Made by a program: the position numbers and the translations under genes
Assembly (NCBI RefSeq): GCF_003473485.1
Contig: NC_053045.1
Span: 62,745,994 to 62,809,993, forward strand
Source: Medicago truncatula
Taxonomy: Eukaryota > Streptophyta > Magnoliopsida > Fabales > Fabaceae
Direction of reading: 5' to 3'
Length of the DNA stretch: 64,000 nucleotides
Part shown: positions 1 through 11,949 of the stretch, piece after piece
Numbering within the stretch: position 1 is the stretch's first letter
Layout: each line of letters begins with the position of its first letter
Notes under the pieces: generated by a model
What the model saw: only the letters and a program-made list of their open reading frames with translations
Told to the model about the DNA's origin: nothing
Databases searched by the model: none

Positions 1-110
1 GGTTCATTAAATAATTAATGTATCTAAGATATAATATAGTCTAGATACATCACTTATTTCATGAATCTGAAAAAGTAAAAGTTGCTTATAAATATAACCA
101 GAGGGAGTAT
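1..110. mobile_element. Right part of a small MITE cut by the window edge
   Basis: The stretch ends in a GC-richer tail (CCAGAGGGAGTAT) preceded by TTATAAATATAA. This resembles the inner-to-outer right end of the complete element at 42345-42482, which ends CTTATAAATAAGATCGGAGG. The left half lies outside the window or is lost. It is probably a Stowaway/mariner-type MITE, inferred from the terminal consensus only. Confidence 0.4.
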
Positions 111-474
111 ATGTTATTATTTTTTTAAAAACGTGCAACACTTATTTTTTAATTTTTTCAATATGATTTTGACAAAAAATTAAATGCAGTTCGATAGCAC
201 CGGTAGTGTCGATGACACGCACGCGATAGGATTATTATATTCGCAACACAATAGCAGAAATTGAAATTCAGGTGAATATCGAGAAAAAAAGGATAACATC
301 TTGAAATATATTTAAAAAATTCTTATATAATGGTTGACCATTCTTCTAATTCTTATATAATGACACCATGCTAGTGCGACTTTTGTTAGTGCGGACGTTG
401 TATTGTCGCTATAGTAATGACACCATGCTATGAAGCTTAATTAGAAATTTCTGTAGGCATTTATCCTTGACATT
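111..474. other. Gene-free AT-rich stretch
   Basis: No coding potential is seen. A short phrase around TTCTTATATAATG occurs at about 331 and again at about 351, and a phrase around GACACCATGCTA occurs at about 361 and 419. These are small local direct repeats with no recognised family. Confidence 0.4.
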
Positions 475-1344
475 ATTTTTTTGGCTCCATGAAGGATGAT
501 GATACAATTTAAATTATTGGTAAACACTCATCCATAAATTGCATTTAAACTTAATAGTCAAATGAAGAAATATTTTAAAACCATTATTTTGGCTCCATGA
601 AGGATAATGGTACAATATAAATTACTGGTAAACAATCATTCATAAATTGCATTTAAACTTAATAGTCAAACGAAGAAACATTTTAAAACCATAATTGCAT
701 TGAAATTAAAAGATATTACATTAAGCTATAAAGATAATACCATAAATTTCATTAAATTGTAAGATTCTGATAGGTTTATTGGTTTATGTAGGAACATGAA
801 AGATTATGAGATCTACGGCTGAGATGTAGGTAGTGGTTGGCAGGGAGGGAAAATGAGGATAAATTAGGGCTAACATGCCAGCTTGACAAGTGTAGCTTTT
901 ATAATAAAGTTTTTTGGCTCCATGAAGGATGATGATACAATTTAAATTATTGGTAAACACTCATCCATAAATTGCATTTAAAGCTTAATAGTCAAATGAA
1001 GAAACATTTTAAAACCATTATTTTGGCTTCATGAAGGATAATGGTACAATATAAATTACTGGTAAACAATCATCCATAAATTGCATTTAAACTAATAGTC
1101 AAAACGAAGAAACATTTTAAAACCATAAATTGCATTGAAATTAAAAGATATTACATTAAGCTGGAAAGATAATACCATAAATTTCATTAAATCGTAAGAC
1201 TCTGATAGGTTTATTGGTTTATGTAGGAACATGAAAGGTTATGAGATATACGGCTGATATGTAGGGAGTGGTTGATAGGGATGGAAAATGAGGATAAGTT
1301 AGGGCTAACATGCCAGCTTGGCAAGTGTAGCTTTTATAATAAAG
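475..1344. repeat. 435-bp tandem duplication, each unit with two ~108-bp sub-repeats
   Basis: Bases 475-909 and 910-1344 are near-identical direct copies. Both begin at TTTTTTGGCTCCATGAAGG and end at CTTTTATAATAAAG. Inside each copy the first ~215 bases are themselves two diverged repeats, both opening with TTGGCTCCATGAAGGAT (or TTGGCTTCATGAAGGAT in one of the four). Differences are scattered single bases plus single-base indels. No protein is encoded, and the origin is unknown. Confidence 0.85.
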
Positions 1345-1626
1345 GATGTTGGTTTCCAGTTTTAACATTTAACAATAGATGAAAAGTGAGACAAACTAGG
1401 GATTACTAAAAGAGGAAGATCTTTAGAAAATCAAAGGCTAAGGGTTGACTCTTTTGGTATAGAAACTAGGGTTGGAAAATAATTGTAAACACTTATCATT
1501 GAGTTTCTTGAACACGGGAATGGAAAAGGGTGGAAATTAAGATTTGTTCTTAGAAAACTAGTTGAAGACTAATTTCCTTAATTATCTCAATATTGAATTT
1601 TACTAATGGTTTCATCTCTTACAACT

Positions 1627-2193
1627 AGAGGTGTCAAATGGACTGTGGCTCGGCCCGGGCCCGACTACATAAATGGGCAAGCCCGGCCCAGCCCATTTAT
1701 AATTGGGCATCAAATTCTATGGCCCGACCCCCGACCAGTTTATATTTTACTTTTAAAATTTATTCATAATTTTTTATGCATTTTTAATATATTAGCCACT
1801 CACCACTATTTTTTTGCTAAAATATGATTAGATGGACATAAAAGTGTAAATAAGTTTTACATTAACATTGAATATTAATGAAACTCTAGATTATTCATTC
1901 GATTAAATCAAATTAATAATTTATAAACTTTAAGCTAAATTCATTCATTTTTATTTAAATATATTTTTATTAATAAATTTTAAAATAGTTGATTAATTTT
2001 TTTCAAAAATATACTATTTTTTTAACAAAAATATAATTAAATAGCAATAATGAGCCGGCCCGAAGTCCGATGGGTCAGCCCGACCCAATTTTTGTATGGG
2101 TTTGGGCCAAAAAAGCCCAAGTGCGTTTTTGGACTAGTTTTTGAGGCCCGACCCGACTCAAAATTGTGGCCCGGCCCATTTTTGACAGCTCCA
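1627..2193. mobile_element. Non-autonomous hAT-like element with target-site duplication
   Basis: The ends are inverted: AGAGGTGTCAAATGG on the left and a right end whose reverse complement is TGGAGCTGTCAAAAATGGG. The element is flanked by a direct repeat TTACAACT (1619-1626 and 2195-2202, with a shared C before it). Both subterminal regions carry GC-rich GGCCCGGCCC motifs in opposite orientations. An 8-9 bp duplication with GGTGTCAAA-type ends fits hAT non-autonomous elements. The interior is AT-rich and has no transposase. Confidence 0.65.
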
Positions 2194-2444
2194 CTTACAA
2201 CTTATATATTGTTAATGGTTTTGTCATGATGTCAACTAATTGATCATCAGAACATCATTTTAATTCTTTCTTTATTGATTTGTTCACGCTTCCGAGTATA
2301 TTTTACATATAGCCTCTTCCAAACTTAATGGCTCAGAATAAAGGAACAATGCATAGTGCACTAATTCTCACCCTCTCAAACACTTCAAAGTCATCAAATA
2401 TGCTAGATGCTCACGTATTTCTTCTTGGCGTCGATGATTCATCA

Positions 2445-2775
2445 TCAACGTTATCAACTTAAGCATTTGGCCTACATGTCTTCACACAACTTTTGGTCAT
2501 CCTCCAGAAAATGAGTAAATTGTTTCAAGTTGTGGCACTTTTGTTTTCGGTTCTAATTAAGTTACAGTTAGATTCCACCACAACATTCTTGAGAAACCAA
2601 CTTATTAGAAGAAAGTTGATTCATGCTCCTAAAACTCAAAGTGAACAAATCTTGAGTGCCAAAGCCAACATTCTTTAGTTGAATCAACAACAACTTTTAA
2701 ACACTGAATCCCTGCTATAATAATATTGTTGACAAGAGCTTTCATTATCAACTTCTAATTTGCATCATATCCTAT
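2445..2775. repeat. Direct repeat, copy 1 (second copy at 6981-7315)
   Basis: About 330 bases match 6981-7315 in the same orientation, with small indels; shared phrases include CCAAAGCCAACATTCTTTAG. The two copies flank the eIF5A pseudogene block. The short plus-strand ORF inside (2493-2678) is not conserved as an open frame in the second copy, so I do not call a gene. It may be a transposon internal fragment, but I cannot name it. Confidence 0.7.
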
Positions 2776-3439
2776 TTGCTCTTATGCCTTCTCACCCTCC
2801 GCCGTGCTGAAGCGTCGTTATTTTGACTTATCAAGGGCAATGCAGATTTCAACAGTCATCACCACTCGCAGTGTATTGATTTTGGATGAGTTGCTATTAA
2901 TTATTAGACAAATGTCTACTCTTTAAATGAATAAAAGAAAGCAAGTATATACAAACAACTGCCTACATTTTGTATCAAGATATTTCGAATCTCCCTACAC
3001 ATGTGCTTGCACGTTTTATTTACCTTACATTCCTATGCTTATTCAACTCATATTAATTTGGTTTAATATACAAGTGATAAAGGGGATAGGGTGAGAGAGA
3101 TGAACATGGTTTTGAGAGAATACGTATGTGACAAAAGGCTGGCTACTTCAATCTCTCTTGTTTTCTCACTTTCATTTCTTCTTTTCAATTTTGGTCTCTA
3201 ATAACAAATATATACTAAGTTCCCATGAGCATCCAAGAGTAGTTCCTGAGACTTTGTTAATTCACGTGCGGTGCTAGCAAGATGTGACTTTTGTATCTTG
3301 GAGGGTATTAGCTATGAGACCTACTGCATCGAGATGGTGAAATACTCTTAAGTCCAGTGCTTCGTGCACGCCTCAGTCAATAATCGATAAGTTTACTTAT
3401 TCTCTATTCTATTGTATTTGTAGACCGTAAAGTAACTTA
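2776..3439. other. Gene-free stretch
   Basis: No exon, repeat or terminal inverted repeat could be recognised. It leads directly into the LINE 3' end that follows. Confidence 0.4.
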
Positions 3440-3746
3440 TGTGAAGAAAAATGCTTCTTGTGTTTCGGTGATTTGGATCGAAAGAAACGTTCGGGTCTTT
3501 AACCAAAAGAAGGCCACTCTTGATCAATTACTCGACAAAATTAAACTTCAATCTTAGTTGAACCCATTACCTTGTTTGGGCATCCATCTGTAATAGGGGT
3601 CTCGGCACTTGGCCACTTTTGTTTTGTATCCTATGATTATTCTGATGTAACTTGATACTCTTTCAACTGATTTTTGGCACTTCTTGTACTGATTTTCCAT
3701 GCTTTTGGTTATATATTCCATTTTATCTTCTTAAAAAAAAAAAAAA
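3440..3746 (+). mobile_element. 5'-truncated LINE 3' end with poly-A tail
   Basis: Translation from about 3459 gives SVIWIERNVRVFNQKK followed shortly by LLDKIKLQS and a stop. This matches the C-terminal tail typical of plant L1-type LINE reverse-transcriptase polyproteins (an iWieRN.R.F motif followed by a lldkIK-like end). About 190 bases of 3' untranslated sequence follow, ending in a 14-base A tract near 3732-3746. Everything upstream of the tail is missing, as expected for 5'-truncated LINE insertions. Confidence 0.65.
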
Positions 3747-4476
3747 AGAGAGAGATTGCGACGTTAAGAAACAATGGCAGGTTATATTCTTTAAGAAAAG
3801 TTCTAGTATTTGAAACAATAAGTTCTTAATTCTAGTTAGTATTTGAAACCATTAATGTTAATATTTTTTGTTATTTATGTACCTTATAATAATTCTATGT
3901 CTAAATTTTCCTACACTCTTCTCCACCCACAAGTTTTACGAGGTTCAAACTCTAGAGTCCATGGTGACAAGTTTATTGTGTACACGTTCGAAAAATTACT
4001 ACTGACAGCACATTAAAAATAATATACATCTGCTCTTCTCCCAAGGCCAGAGAACCATTTCAATTTTTAGGACCATGGCAGATACGACACCAACCATAAG
4101 ATCTTTTCCTTCAGCAAATTCTTCTTTAATCTATGAAGGTATGCAAGAAATTAAATTACAGACACAATATATATGTGGCATAAATTCATAACAAATTTAC
4201 AAAACCCAATACTAGAGTATCTTTGGTACTTCCATTATCGGTCAACAGACTCACCTGAAAGAAACACTCAAGTAAGTTAATAAATGCTCCACTACTCTTA
4301 CAATATCATAATAATTTGTCCCTGTCTCTTGTTGTGGACTTGTTTGTCTTCACTCTTCAGTCTTCACATCAGCAGTTGGACTTGAGAAAAATACATTTTA
4401 GAAAATGCACCCAATGTCATCTTATTTTTACTTATGTGCTAATGAAAACTCGAATTAATGTAAAATAGAGGTTTCA

Positions 4477-4747
4477 GTAAAAGTCAAAAGAAAAATGTTA
4501 CAATCATTCCGTTGGTAGAATTTAATGTGAAATATTTGACTTTCTTCAAGCCAGGAAAACATGGTAGAAAACTATTGTTATCTTCGAAAACAACCTTGCA
4601 TAAAACATAATGTAAAAGTCAAAAGAAAAATATTATAGTCATTCCTTAAGTAGAATTTAATGTGAAATATTTGACTTTCTTCATGTAGGGAAAACAAGGC
4701 AGAAAACTATTGTTATCTTCGAAAGCAACCTTACATAAAACATAATC
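4477..4747. repeat. 135-bp tandem duplication in pseudogene intron
   Basis: Two copies (4477-4611 and 4612-4747) start GTAAAAGTCAAAAGAAAAAT. The same doubled unit occurs in the equivalent intron of the intact eIF5A (10498-10767). The tandem duplication is therefore older than the gene duplication. Confidence 0.85.
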
Positions 4748-4793
4748 TCAGTTTTTAGGACATGGTAGTGTCCTCATCCCTCAACAGATATAA

Positions 4794-5270
4794 GAGCAAA
4801 TAGTCATTTTGCTTCCTCACTCTGCATCTCGCTGTCACATAGGTCTCTGACTCAGGATTAAATACAAATAAGTTCTTAACTCTGCACTTCCGTTATCACT
4901 TTAATTCCTGATGTTAAAAAAAACTGTTAGGTGATGATATGACGCATATGAGGTGTCACGGGGACCGAAGTGAAAGTAGAAAATGATCACTTTGATCCCC
5001 GAACCAAAAATCAAAATTCTCAAATTGAATATCAAATTCCTAACTCCTTAAATCTCAAATCCCTAAATGTCATCTAATTCTCTCTTTAGTTCAAAATTAA
5101 TCTTCCATTAAACACAACTTACTGTTAGGTCCCTAACTGTGCATACTTACTATCAGTTAGGTCCCTAACAATGAATTAGCACTAAAATGACCAAAGTGAT
5201 AACAGAAGTGCAGAGTTAGAGATTTATTTGTATTTAATCCTGAGTCAAGGACTAAAGTGACTATTTGCTC
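4794..5270. mobile_element. 477-bp Mutator-like MITE inserted in the eIF5A pseudogene
   Basis: Long terminal inverted repeats of about 100 bases run from GAGCAAATAGTCATTTTG inward on the left and end CTATTTGCTC on the right. The flanks repeat AGATATAA (4786-4793 and 5272-5279), with A or C before it, giving an 8-9 bp target duplication. The intact paralog has the uninterrupted site (CAACAGACATAAAGATAAC near 10802), which fixes the insertion point. There is no coding capacity. The TIR length and duplication size suggest the Mutator superfamily. Confidence 0.85.
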
Positions 5271-5310
5271 AAGATATAAAGATAACAACACCTTCGCACA
5301 ATTTATCTAT

Positions 5311-5494
5311 GGTGACAACTAGGGTACCCATGGAAGAATGGTGGGTAATTTACCCCAACCAATACACATTAACCACATAAGCACATTTTTAAGTGGTATC
5401 CATGAACTATCTTGACCCCACCACCAAATTGCTCATTTTCATTGGTTGGTGGGTAAATTACCCACCATTCTTCTAAGATAATCTAGAAAAAACC
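5311..5494. mobile_element. 184-bp MITE, copy 1 (copy 2 at 38332-38515)
   Basis: The termini are GGT..ACC and the subterminal inverted repeats contain GAAGAATGGTGGGTAATTTA. The element is flanked by a 9-bp direct repeat TTTATCTAT (5302-5310 and 5495-5503). The intact eIF5A intron lacks it. A copy of exactly the same length lies inverted at 38332-38515. Confidence 0.85.
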
Positions 5495-6345
5495 TTTATC
5501 TATGTATCATAATTCTCATTTTCTATATCCATTTGAAAGTCTCATCTAAATTTCCCTCTTATTGGTACTGTCTCAAGTAAAAGAAAACTTACAGATCCAT
5601 CTTCAGAAATATCAATCAACCGATCGTCAGCACGATTCACATGAGGAACCTGCAAAAAGAGCAATGATAATTGAGAAATGCACCAGAAAAATAATATTAA
5701 AAACATAAATGAAGGCAGAGCTGACTTACATCACAAATGTGGGATGAAGGAACAATAACTGAAGTTCTTTTCCATTGACAAAGTTAACACGATTGAAAAT
5801 GAAAATCATAATAACAAAGAAATATTACAGCAAAACTAAAATTCCAATTACCCTATTGTCCATCTTTATAAATTGTTTCAAAACTTAGGGTATGTTTGGA
5901 TTGACTTATTTGAGTTTATTTATAGACATAAGCATTTGCGATATTGTTTGGAAGAACTTGTGAAAATAGTTAATGACATAGTTATTTGTTTTCAGCTTAT
6001 TTTCATAAGCTCTCTTAAGTAGTTGTAGAAAGAATGAAGAGACTAATTAACTTTGTTTTATCTTTTGTTATAGAAAAAGTTTATACATAATGCTTACGTT
6101 GTATAAGCTGCAAGTTAAGTTAACTATTTTCAACCTGGAAGCTGCAAGGCCTAGAAAAAGAGGAAAGGGAAAAGGAGAAAACCTTGCAAGGCCTGGACTC
6201 AATGACGATGTAACCGTTCCTGCGAATGTTACCAGCCTGTAGAGGGTAGGTTTTTGGATACTCCGGCATCGGCAGCAGGTTCAAAGTGATGTTTTTAGTC
6301 AGACATGGTGATATGTGGAGTTGCGATCTTTTCAGCCCCGAACTC

Positions 6346-6698
6346 AGCAGCTCAACTAGCATGAGAGGGACATACATTGTGTTGTGTAGCACCAGAATAT
6401 GAAGGGTGGGTAATGTGTTATGTGTGGAAGAGAAGAAGATGAGTTAGTGGAAAATTTGATTTTGAGTTAAAACAACCTAGAATTTTTAATTTTTTTTATA
6501 AATTTTTAAAAAAATCTGAAGCTATTTTTATTTGTTTGTAAAAATCATTTAAAAAAAAAATAGTTTTAACTTGTAAATGTGTTACCTTCTTATTTCTCGA
6601 AAAAAATATAGATTTTGAGAAAAACTAATCTTATATAATTTTTACTAAAATGATTTTTAAAAAGGGGATGTTAATTTACACCCACTTAAAAACACTAA
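6346..6698. other. Upstream flank of the eIF5A pseudogene
   Basis: The phrase GTGGGTAATGTGTTATGTGTG near 6408 matches the 5' flank of the intact eIF5A near 12129, so the duplication reaches past the start codon. About 60-80 extra bases sit between the dead ATG and this phrase. The rest is AT-rich with poly-A/T runs. Confidence 0.5.
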
Positions 6699-6943
6699 AG
6701 GTGTGTTTGGATGGAGGGTTTAGAAGGGGAAGGGAGGGGAGGGCTTACTTTTCTTTTTTAGATTACGGACATTATAAAATGATTTATAGAAAATTGAATT
6801 AACAACGTGATAAATGATTATATAATACTTCAAAAACATTTAATTTATTTAAAAAAAAAACATTTTACGTTGTTCGTAATTTAAAAATTAAAAGTGAACT
6901 CTTCTCTCCCTTCCTCTCTTAAACCCTTAATCCAAACACACCC
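6699..6943. mobile_element. 245-bp Harbinger/Tourist-like MITE
   Basis: The left end AGGTGTGTTTGGATGGAGGG and the right end CCAAACACACCC are inverted, with purine-rich and pyrimidine-rich subterminal arms of about 40 bases. The trinucleotide TAA flanks both sides (6696-6698 and 6944-6946). GGGTGTGTTTGG-type ends with a TAA duplication fit PIF/Harbinger Tourist-like MITEs. Confidence 0.65.
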
Positions 6944-6980
6944 TAAGATGTAAATTAGTAAGATACGTCCACCGAAATTC

Positions 6981-7315
6981 ATCAACTTTATCAACTTAAG
7001 TATTTGGCATACCTGTCTTCACACACTTTTGCTCATCCTCCAAAAAATGAGTAATTGTTTCAGGTTGTTGCACTTTTGTTTTCAGTTCTAATAGTTAGAT
7101 TCCACCGCAACATTTTTGAGAAACCAACTTCTCATAAGAAAGTTGATTCATGCTCCTAAAACTCAAAATGAACAAATCTTGAGTGCCAAAGCCAACATTC
7201 TTTAGTTGAATCAACAACTTTCAAACACTGAATCTCTACTATAATGATATCAATTTGAAATATCCTATTTTTGACAAGAGCTTTCAACATCAACTTCTAA
7301 TTTGCATCATACCTT
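6981..7315. repeat. Direct repeat, copy 2 (first copy at 2445-2775)
   Basis: Same orientation as copy 1, with several small deletions and a short extra segment near 7245. See the entry at 2445. Confidence 0.7.
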
Positions 7316-8667
7316 TGCCATTTCCTCTTGTTCGCCATATATCATATGCAAACCTCACCTTGCTCTTTCTTGATGATCAAATTCAACTAATCACTCTTTG
7401 TGACTTGACATGTGGGTTGAACAACTAGCACCAAGAAATCATAATTGTGATTTTGAACAGTCCTTGTTGATGGACGATGGTGGTGGCCAATGGTCATCAA
7501 CAAAACCGTATCGGAATTAGAATCTTCCTCCGGAGCAATATTTGCTTCTTTATCACCTTCCTACTTTTTCCTTCCTTTGCCAAACCAACATATGACCATA
7601 TTTTTCACCATTAAAGTACTGCATTGATCTTGTCAAATTTATTTGATTATTTGATGATTCTTTGACTTTGGTAGGCTCTCATACCTTTTTTTTTTTTTTT
7701 TTTATCGAAGATTTAAGATTATAATCACTTCACTTTAATTTTTCTTCTTCTTGTTCTTTGAATCACCTTCTTCTTGCTGTGCTTGATCAATAAATTTCTC
7801 CACTTTCTAGAATTTTCTTAAACACGTGCAGATATGTGAGATTCGTTCCATTTTGAGCGACTATTGACAATATTGTTTCAATGCTTTTGCGTTTGCACTT
7901 CATGATGATGATTTAAAAAAGATTAAGGATTGAGAAATACTACTAATAACCTGCATTTTATACTACTACTGCTTATAAACAATCCGTGTTGACCTTGATG
8001 TAAGGAAGAGTAGGAGGCTTGTAAACAATCATCTCAATATCCTTAAATCGCCGTAAAGAGGGGGGAATATTAAATATGTTCAATAAGATAAATAACGTCG
8101 TAGGTAGTAGGAAGGCAGTGACCATTCGAAGCATGACCAGACATGGAGATCTTAGCCTTGGCTGCCAAAAGCGATGCCTTTACCTGTTGAAGAGCATGGA
8201 GTTCCGAACAAGCCAGATGGTGGTCAAACATATTTTTAACAAAAACTAAATATTACGTGTCAGTATAGATTTGTGTGGTCAAAGATTTAGTTAAACTTTA
8301 TTTAAATGCAAAATTATTTTAATATATTTAGTATTCAAAAGAAGGATTTGATCTCCTCTACGGTGAAAACGTAGTAAAGTAAGAAATGTATTGCAATTCG
8401 AACAATATTACTTACAAATGTACCGGTTGATTGATTAAAATAGAAATGCATTGCAATTCAAACAATATTACTTACAAATATGTAGTTAGATTTATATTCA
8501 TCATTTTAGTAGTATATTCATTCGCTTTGAGTAAAGTAACGAGTTAATGTCATTACGAATATAGCTCGAGTCAAAATAAAAAAGAACGAATATAGTATGT
8601 ACCTATCAGTTTAAAAGTACATTTTAAAATTTTAAATTTTAATACTTGTAGTGTTCGAGGCACTCAT
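7316..8667. other. Gene-free stretch with a small tandem repeat
   Basis: No reliable exon was found. There is a T-rich tract at about 7688-7704. A ~55-base direct repeat around ATTGCAATTCGAACAATATT occurs at about 8379-8430 and 8440-8492. Part of 7316-7900 could be a decayed retrotransposon interior, but no protein signature is clear enough to call. Confidence 0.4.
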
Positions 8668-9044
8668 TAGGGGGTGTATATGGGTTGGGTCAACCCAAAA
8701 AACCCGTCAAACCCACAAAAAAAAAACCAGAAAAGTGGATTGGGTTGGATGATTGGGTAGATATGGTTTTAAATAATGAAAAACCCATAAAAAATAACGG
8801 ATTTTAGGTAAAACCTGACCCAAACTCAATAAACTCACTTACCCAAAAATATGAGAACTCTAGTCATTTAATATTACCAAAAAAACATAAAAATAATTTG
8901 GCTAACCCACTACCCAACCCAAACCAAACCGAAAACTAGTGGGTTTGCCCAAACCCACCCATGGACATTTTACCTCATCCAAACCGGGGTACCCTATATA
9001 GTTCGGGTCTTGGGTTTGATCAAACCCACCCACGTACACCCCTA
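8668..9044. mobile_element. 377-bp hAT-like MITE with 8-bp duplication
   Basis: It starts TAGGGGGTGTATATGGGTT and ends with ACACCCCTA, the inverted form. It is flanked by a perfect 8-bp direct repeat GCACTCAT (8660-8667 and 9045-9052). Internal AAACCC/GGGTTT motifs face each other near both ends. The size and TAGGGGTGT ends fit non-autonomous hAT elements. Confidence 0.85.
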
Positions 9045-9052
9045 GCACTCAT

Positions 9053-9850
9053 CATTTTGAAGAGAAGTAGTACTACCAGTCGGTGCTTCTTTATTTGACA
9101 AAATACAAATCGGTGCTTGTAGGTGCTGCTACATTCGCAAAATATTCGTGATATGCTTTTTCGGAACATTAATTTTCTCTTTTGACAAACTCCTTACGGT
9201 CGTTTATAAAAAGAATAGCTTATACCCAAACTAACTCATGTCATCGTTCGGAATCTCATACACAACTCAGAGTACTCCCTTTGAGAATGTCAGACATTTA
9301 CCAGTGTACAAGTTCAAACCAAAATAACTTATTGGATATTATTATACTCAAACGCCCCTTAACCCTTAGACACAACTAATCGACCGTCCAATATACACAA
9401 CTACTCAGACAAATGTCTACTATTAAAGTTGCATGTTCATAACATAGCAAGATGTCTAGATCCGCATCCCCTATAAGTTAACCGCATTGATCTTTGAAAA
9501 AAGTTAACCGTGTTGATCGCAAGTTATAAAGCTGTTGGTACAATAATGATATCAAATCTTTGAGCGCATATCCAGTGCACAATACATCACACACATTATC
9601 CTAAATTTATTTTTCTCCATCAATTAGTTGAAAAGAGCACAGAGGAGAGATAGGGTTCAATATTAAACTCAACAAAAAAAATATAAAGTTACAAGGGGCA
9701 CTTAAAGAATTCATCTGGCCAAAACCAGAGAGTTCAATAACTAAAGAGACAGGATAAATATGGTACTTTTCTCCACACCAAGTTTTATGAGTTTCAAACT
9801 CTTTTCCACATTGACAAGTTTTATTGAGCACACAATCATACGAAAAATTA
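9053..9850. other. 3' flank of eIF5A
   Basis: No gene was found. Part of this is probably the eIF5A 3' untranslated region, since the gene runs leftwards and stops at 9851. Similarity to the pseudogene copy begins at about 9765. Confidence 0.4.
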
Positions 9851-11915
9851 CTACTTAGGACCAATGTCCTTCAGAGCACATATCTGCTCTTCACCCATCG
9901 CAGACATGACAGAAACCACGAGATCTTTTCCATCAGCAAATCCATCTTTAATCTATGAATGTATCCAATAAATCAAATTAAAAGAGACAAACTATATATG
10001 TGGCATAAATTCATAACTAAATTTACAAAACCCAATACCTGAGTAAGTAGTGAATCATCAGTAGGAAGCTTCAAATCATCCTTGGTACTTCCATTGTCAG
10101 TCAACAAACTCACCTAAACAAAACATCCATGTAGGTTAATAAATGATCCACTGAATGACAATAGCAATAATTTGTCCCTATTTCTTGTTGTGCACTTGTT
10201 TGTCTTCACATTGGAGTCAGAATTCTTCATTATTTATCTTTTCAAATCAACAATTTTATATTTATTCAACATGAGAAAAATATAGTTTAGAAAATGAACC
10301 CTATGTCATCTTATTTTACTTATGAGCTAATAAAAACTTGAATTGAATGCAAAATAGAGTTTACAGCTATGAAGCACGGACACGTGTCGTGTCCGACACC
10401 GACACTTATAATTACACTGAATTATGTGATTTTTTCAAATTATTAGTTGTGTCAGCGTCCGTGTCCGGTGTCTGTATCCGTGTTTTATAGGTTTACAGTA
10501 AAAGTCAAAAGAAAAATGTTATAGTCATTCCTTGGTAGAATTTAATGTGAAATATTTGACTTTCTTCATGTCAGGAAAACATGGTAGAAAACAATTGTTA
10601 TCTTTGAAAGCAACCTAACATAAAACATAATGTAGAAGTCAAGAGAAAAATATTATAGTCATTCCTTTGGTAGAATTTACTGTGAAATAGTTGACTTTCT
10701 TCATGTTACGAAAACAAGGCAGAAAACAATTGTTATCTTCGAAAGCAACCTTACATAAAACATACTCTCAGTTTTTAGGACATGTTTAGTGCCCTCATCC
10801 CTCAACAGACATAAAGATAACAACACCCTCATGTAACTCATCTATATAACCTAATTCTCATTTTATATATCCATTTGAAAGTGTCAACTTAATTTCCCAC
10901 CTACTAAAGTTGTCACAAGTAAAAGAAAAAAACTTACAAATCCATCTTCAGAGATATCAATCAACTGATAATCAGTACGATTCACATGAGGAACCTGCAA
11001 AGAGAGCAAAGATGATTAAAAAATGCATAAAACAAAAATCTAAAAAACATAAATGAAGAAATGGCCGACTTACATCACAATTGTGGGACGAAGGAACAAT
11101 ATCTTCAAGTTTTTTCCCATTGAAGATATCAATAGCAACAAAGTGACACTTTGCATGTCCATGCTTTCCTGTTTTTGAAGTAGAAACCTCAACAACCTAC
11201 CAAGATGTATTGAGAAACAAATATGGCACCCAAAAGACAAGTTAGCCCAATTGAAAATGAAAATCATAAAAACAAAGAAATATTACAGCAAAACTAAAAT
11301 TCCAATGTCCCTGTAGTCAAGGAATATAGGTTTCAGCACAATTGATAATTCCAGTTGTATTATGTTTTTAAATTAAACCTAACTCATCCTAACGATGTCG
11401 ACTAGGTGTCCGTCTTTAAAAATTGTTTCAAAACCTAGGGCCTGTTTGGATTGACTTATTTGAGCTTAACTATATACAGGAGCATTTGCGAAATTGTTTG
11501 AAAGAACTTGTGAAAACGGTTAATGAGATAGCTATAAGTTATTTTCTGCTTATTTTCATAAGCTCTCTTAAAAAGAGTATAGAAAAAAACTAATAAACTT
11601 TATTTTATAAAAAGTTCATACATAAGTGCTTATGCTATATAAGCTGTAAATTAAGTTAATCTCTTTTCAACATGGAACTTAATTATTATTTTTTTTCACA
11701 ATTATTTATTGCAACCAATGTTAGATCTAGATGTAAAATAGCACCATATGTCTATGTCTCCGTTCAAAACAATCAAATCAAAACAACGAAATCATGTTCC
11801 AATTTATATTCGATTCAAACATCCCCAGTTACCAATATAAACGGAAGCATGTTAATTAATACAAATCGTAATCATAGAATAGCATAAATCAAAATCAGAG
11901 TGAGATCGAATAAGG

Positions 11916-11949
<34 letters not shown>

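Larger units (their letters stand above)
3905..6345 (-). pseudogene. Broken tandem copy of eIF5A, introns retained
   Basis: This block matches the intact eIF5A at 9851-12099 exon by exon and through its introns. The exon 1 remnant is 6223-6345 region: it reads MSD then an in-frame stop at codon 4 (GAA changed to TAA), then [11 protein letters not shown] and onward to RPCK. Exon 2 survives only as its 3' third (about 5731-5790). Exon 3 (about 5595-5651) is complete but substituted. Exon 4 (about 4213-4254) has lost roughly 35 bases. Exon 5 is diverged and interrupted after the GKDL region (about 4080-4134). Because introns and the flank after the stop codon also match, it arose by DNA duplication and is not a retro-copy. 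Two transposons later entered its introns (4794-5270 and 5311-5494). It cannot encode eIF5A. Confidence 0.88.

Noticed and set aside
2493..2678. 61-codon ORF in the direct repeat
   Set aside because: The second copy at 6981-7315 has indels that break the frame, so there is no sign of coding selection.
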